Positions 59,029 to 64,000 of a stretch of DNA of 64,000 bases are shown here, in pieces. The notes below the pieces were generated by a model that was not told the DNA's origin, searched no databases, and saw only the letters and a program-made list of their open reading frames with translations. The translations under genes and the position numbers were made by a program. Each line of letters opens with the position of its first letter. Positions within the stretch are counted from its first letter, which is position 1. Source of the stretch: Trichuris trichiura (taxonomy: Eukaryota > Nematoda > Enoplea > Trichinellida > Trichuridae); assembly GCA_037903355.1 (NCBI GenBank), contig JBAJFE010000049.1:124001-188000 (forward strand), given 5' to 3'.

Positions 59029-62000
59029 ACGCTAGAACCCTTTTCAAACAACCAGTAGGAAACGCTTGAAAAGCATACAAATTGCTGAAGTTGTATGCCT
59101 TCAAAGGTTGCAATTTAATGCATTTGCAGCGTTGCCCAAATCTGCATTGTCAAAATCAACGTCAACAAAGGCGATTACCATTTATTTCGTTTTATTGTTG
59201 TTTACTGCTTTTCAAACCAACGAAAGCGCCGCTAAAAGAGAAGCCTTATTTTCACACAATACAAAAGCTTTTATAAGGCTTATGACTGGCATAAACATCT
59301 AAGTGATTACGATATAGGTTCCATGGGCTGCAATGTTTCGTTACAAAAGCGCATTCGAAATTTACTATCCAGTGTTACCAATAAAGAAAAATTAAAACTT
59401 TATTTTTAAGTCACCTCACTCTCAATTTGGTAATAATAATGCTGCTATTACTGTTGATGTAATTCCTTGCTTCCATTCCGACCAGCCCTCAGTTTACTTC
59501 GTCGGTCGATAGTGTGGTATCCATCAACTAAATGGCCATGAAGCACGTAACTGCCTCCGCTGTTGCACTTTCGCTTAGGATATGGCAGGAAACGTTCAAG
59601 CAGATCAGAAGTAACGACCACAGCTCTCTGTTGCTTTTCGTCTGCAACTTTTGTCCGTCAAACCAGCGATTTCTCATCTCCTGTTACTCTAATCCAGTTT
59701 ACGCAGATCCATGTGTGACGCTCCTACGTTGCTGGCAACTAGCAGCTCCTACAAATCCACATCGATCATAGCCCACTTAAGTAATGCAGACGTGTCAACC
59801 GTGGCCATCCTCAGCCGTTAGTATCCCGCTGTCTAAAGTGAGCTGTGGTAGGCTCCACAATTTTCACCACCCGGGTGCTTGGTATCAGATCAGTTCACAT
59901 AGTACGGTGTGTCGAATTGAGTAGCTCGTTGATGTAGTACCAGTTCCCATTGCCAATCACCCAAAGTAGGGCGTCATGAGCGCACCTAATTAATCCGCCT
60001 TCCGGTCCCCTTGAGCTGAGCGTGCTCGAGAGCTGCTTGCCTGAATCTTCTGCTTCGGTAGCCGCGTAACTTCTAATAGTGGTAGGCAGTTCGTCAGTGA
60101 CGCCTGGCGCAACCTGCCAGGATCACAAAATTTTAATATGCCAATACCCATCTGGGTCGTTTGCCCCAACCTCTAGCAAGACATTCTGACTCCTCTCTGT
60201 GCAGTTGCAGAATCTAGGAGGGAATGTGACGGTCGTTCCAGTTCCGCTGATAAAAAGCATTGTTTTGTAGCAGTTGTACGCTCATTTTCACTATACAGTA
60301 CCGCACGCTGCTTTGACTTTACTGTCCTCCTCGTCATGCGCGCCGTTCCGTCGAATTAAACTTGTTTCTGCTATTCTGCTGAAATTTGTCGGTACAAATG
60401 TGCTGCAGTGTCATAGTGCTTCCATTTGTTAATATTAATATTTTTTTGTAAGTGAAAATTCACTGTAAACTCACGAGTGCGAGCTAGATGCAGTGCGCGC
60501 GAACAAAAATAAAAGCAGTGAGAGACGACTGACTGCCAAATATCATCAGACCTTTATGCGAGCATTTATCAAATGCGGATGCTTCGGAATCCGGTTTGTT
60601 TCATCATCAGTGTAATGCTGAACGCTGTCGATGGGGACATAAGTGATTCATATATGAACGCAAAAAATCAGTGAGTAGGCGATGACCAAGAGGAAAATTG
60701 TTTACATAGTGTCCTTGTTTTTCTGATAATTGTTCACGTAAAGACTTGACCTGCTTTTGTCCTTAATTTCAGGCAGCGTGGTACCCTAAAACCCAATGCT
60801 GCCATCACATAAGTAGGTGTCGCTGATACATTTGTAATTCGCTAGCGTATAAAGCATTTGCATAAACACTTTCACCCCTTCGTTTAATATGTAAGTATTG
60901 TTTGTAGAAGGAAATTGGCTTTCGTATCTTTGGAGACGAAAGTGGTCCAATAGCTGAAACTCGTCACAAAACGACCTGTAAGTAAACTGAGCTTCTCCAT
61001 TTGCTTACTGCTTTTCCATGAATCAGAGTATTGACGCGTAAGCCGTTACGCGCAACAGTAGCAACGAAAAAAGAAAGGAACGATTTTCCTTATGGGCAAA
61101 AGATCATCATACCAACGTAGTTACATGCACACGCGTAAAGATAACGTGCTTTTTATTGAAGGGAAAAAGCAGTATTTTAAAACATATGTAATCTGATTGC
61201 TAAACGATATGCATAAGGGAAGCAGAGAACTAAGGCATAGAGAATCTTTAAGCAATAAAGAAGTATATCGCTCTAACAGCCACAAGAAAGGCTGTGCTGC
61301 CCTGGGTACCAAAATGTATAAAAAGATAAGAAATTGCATATTTCCTACCTTGGTATACTTGGAAGCCTGTCTTTACCTTGACACGCATTCATGATGAGGG
61401 CGAGATCAAGGATATCTTAAAAACTTCGTAAATTCTGACAAATGAAAGACGCCTTCAGCTTTGAAATAAAAATTGTGTTACGGAGTCCAGTTGGTTCACT
61501 TTTATGTATGCTGTTGAATATTGAATCACTTGATGAAGACTGTTCAACGGCGAATAGTCAAATTTCTCTTTTATAAGGTTAGCATTCCAACTAAAGCCGA
61601 AACGAACAACTTATTAATATTATGTTACTAATGCTACAACAATAACATGACTTGACGTGAAAGGCTATTGATGACGGCATACGACGCTTTGCTATTAGGA
61701 CTTGTCCAGATACCCAACGAACCACAATGAAAACTGGACCAGCTGTTTGCTAGGCTGTCCTGACGTCCATTTGCACCTCGGTCCGGAACAATGTAAAGTC
61801 TGCGCTGTATAGCGAAGACTACTTTATTCTTTCTTTAAGAAATAAATGCTTCCAGCTCGCACCATAGGGACGGCAAGAAGCGAGTAGTGGCCTGTGGCAC
61901 GTTAACCGGAGCTGTCGTCCGTAGGCGTCAAGCAACAGCAACGCTGTCATTGTACCACCCTTAAAAGACGCAGATGAAAAAGGGTAACCGCCGTCCCATA

Positions 62001-64000
62001 ACTCGCCGGTTCAATCGTGTTGGCTGGCCGGAGCCAGTTTTGCTGAATAAAACACCGCCCCCATTAACCCAACATCGTTCAACATCTTCCAACACGACCA
62101 GCAGCTACAGATCACCCTTTTGCTCACTCTGCAAACAATCAATTCACGTCACGCGATAAGAAGAACCAAAGTCACCGTCTTCCTTGCTCAGTAGTCAGGG
62201 AACATTTCATCCGCTCTACCTGTCAGCAGTTGGGACTCGAAATAGCAAAGTACCTCTTCTACGGCGCATTTCGACGTTGTCTCGCTCTGCTTATAAGGTA
62301 AGTGTACATTTCCCATGTCGATGAGGACTGAAGAGGAGAAGTCTCCTTGTCTTGCATGAGTCAACAGCACAGAACTAAGCAGTCATGACCAGCTAGCTGA
62401 AATGTCTGCAACGTATACCTGCTTAGAGGCAGCATCCACGTCAGAAGCTAAACAGACCAAATGCATGTGACCGTTGTAATGATCATGCACTTCTGGACAT
62501 GTGCATTACATAGGGCCACAAGCGATTGGTCATGTTACGTCATCGTCTGACCAGCCTTTGGATTTCGCGACAAGATAACGCCCCTTTGCTTCTGCAATGA
62601 ATACTTACCTGCAAATCAATGATATACAGGTAAGCTGCGCAAGTGATCTTGAATTTTACGCTCGAAAGTTGCCTGAAAGGCTCTGCTGACGTCATTATTA
62701 GTAGCAGCAAATTGACGTAAAAATAAAAGCACATCATCAAGTAAGAATCGCATTTATTGCGTCTTTTTTATAAACGAAAATTTCCGGCCAGCTACAGTGT
62801 TGTGTGTCCTTTTTGACGCGCGTTATGTAGCGTTGTGCAGAATCAAAAATTATTAGATTTAAAAAACTGCAGTGCTCCCAAGGTCGCTTTTTCCCGCTGT
62901 CGGCAAAAAGTTACATTGATCGATACAAAGTGACTCACCGGATGCCCCTTTTTAGCAGTCAGTAAGTCGCGTCAATTCGCCTTTCGGCTAGCAATGGAAA
63001 GTCGTTACTGAAGCAGAATATAAAGCTAACATGTTATCAAAAAACTACTTGTGGAAAAGCAATGTTTATAGTTCAATAATTTAAAGGGCAATCGTAGGTA
63101 TATCCAGATGATTATGTTAAGTTTTGTACTTGTGATTGCTATAGAAGGTAATAAGAATAGTGAACGCGAAATAACCATAAGAACGGTTCGTCGCTTACGC
63201 CAACAGATTATAAGACAGTCTTGCTGACGAGTTGCATTTCGCTGAAGAAGTTTACCAGAAAGTATCAGAACTGAATCGATAAGATTTAAACACTTGTAGA
63301 TTATGCGGACCATTCTTTTTCCAAACGTTTCCAGTCACCGGGCTGTAGGTGTTGTTTACTTTTCGCTAAAGAATTGGCCGCTTCGTGGAAATGCGTAAAG
63401 ATCGCAAATTCTTCTTCCTTGCCTTCTTTGGCCAGTCTTCAACGTCTTTTTCACGCCTAAACGCGACTGGAAACTGGAACGTTCATCGGCTCGTTTCGGG
63501 AAGTTGCTGTTCAAGAAAACTAGCCGCAATTTTCGTCGACGAAAATTCAGACTTCAAGTGCCTCCGTCGAAACAAAGCATACGCGTAATGTGCACAATTA
63601 AAAGGCCATAAACTGTCCCTTTTAACTGCTCTTAAAAGGCATTAGCGAACTTGACAAAACTGGCAGCGCCAATTTCCCAAATAACTAATCGCCGAACAAA
63701 ACTCCCATGACATATACAACAGCTCATCATTTGCCCACCCACAATCGGCAAAACGTGAAAAAATTGAACATTAGCTTTAGCAAGGATAGAATTACAAAGG
63801 AAAAGGTAGAACAAAGTACATCGATTTAATACTGTTAAAGAATACATTTCTCGTCATTTGGCAAAGTTTAAAAACAACCTCGGTTTAGTGCTGCATTCCA
63901 AATCGCTGAGTCATTCTATTGGAAATAAAATGGCCATGTAAGACTCAAAGAACGCTTTGCTTTATCGTGCAACATTATGAAAACAGTTCACTGCTGCCTG
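59029..64000. other. No supported gene
   Basis: About 5 kb with only short frames. A small AT-rich repeat near 59430 (TAATAATAATGCTGC) is the only low-complexity feature. No domain, splice structure, RNA gene or transposon end was recognised. Confidence 0.45.

Noticed and set aside
58925..59113. Minus-strand ORF of 62 codons
   Set aside because: It overlaps the tRNA-Arg gene, whose cloverleaf explains the sequence fully.

Overview
The window reads as nuclear DNA of a small-genome eukaryote. Every gene that can be assembled has GT-AG introns, most only 46-66 bp long, with occasional kilobase introns. Short stretches of the nematode-type telomere unit (TTAGGC/GCCTAA) lie inside dispersed palindromic repeats. 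Together with Penelope-like elements, a Tigger/pogo transposon and a melanotransferrin-like gene, this suggests a nematode, perhaps of the Trichuris/Trichinella (Dorylaimia) side. That placement is inference.

The first 14 kb is mobile DNA. A block of about 3.9 kb (positions 1-3942: 3' end of a Penelope-like element, an anonymous spacer with one exon-like ORF, and a Tigger transposon) occurs again in direct orientation at about 7376-14013. The second copy has gained a 152-bp insertion, a second Penelope-like element with 15-bp target duplications, and a 199-bp solo LTR. Between the copies lie two exons of an ARA70-domain (NCOA4-like) gene and a long reverse-oriented Penelope copy joined head to head to a forward fragment. 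All Penelope coding regions are broken, but the 3' regions keep a hammerhead-ribozyme-like motif in two diverged families.

Positions 14-34 kb are gene-poor. They hold the 3' end of an unrecognised gene (16541-16952), a tRNA-Lys-like pseudogene, a gypsy-type pol remnant, a small three-exon secreted-protein gene on the minus strand (21446-21979), a second short signal-peptide ORF (about 23821), two long AAT microsatellites and assorted palindromes.

Positions 34-59 kb form a compact gene cluster: gamma-glutamyltranspeptidase (+), a two-lobed GPI-anchored-type transferrin (+), CIR1 (-, whose stop overlaps the transferrin stop), DNTTIP1 (+), a C2CD3-like C2-domain gene (-), CPSF2 (+) and tRNA-Arg(ACG) (-). 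CIR1 and DNTTIP1 are divergently arranged and both are known from histone-deacetylase-linked repression complexes. Exon boundaries were set by conserved protein similarity plus matching intron phases. The last 5 kb shows no gene I can support.
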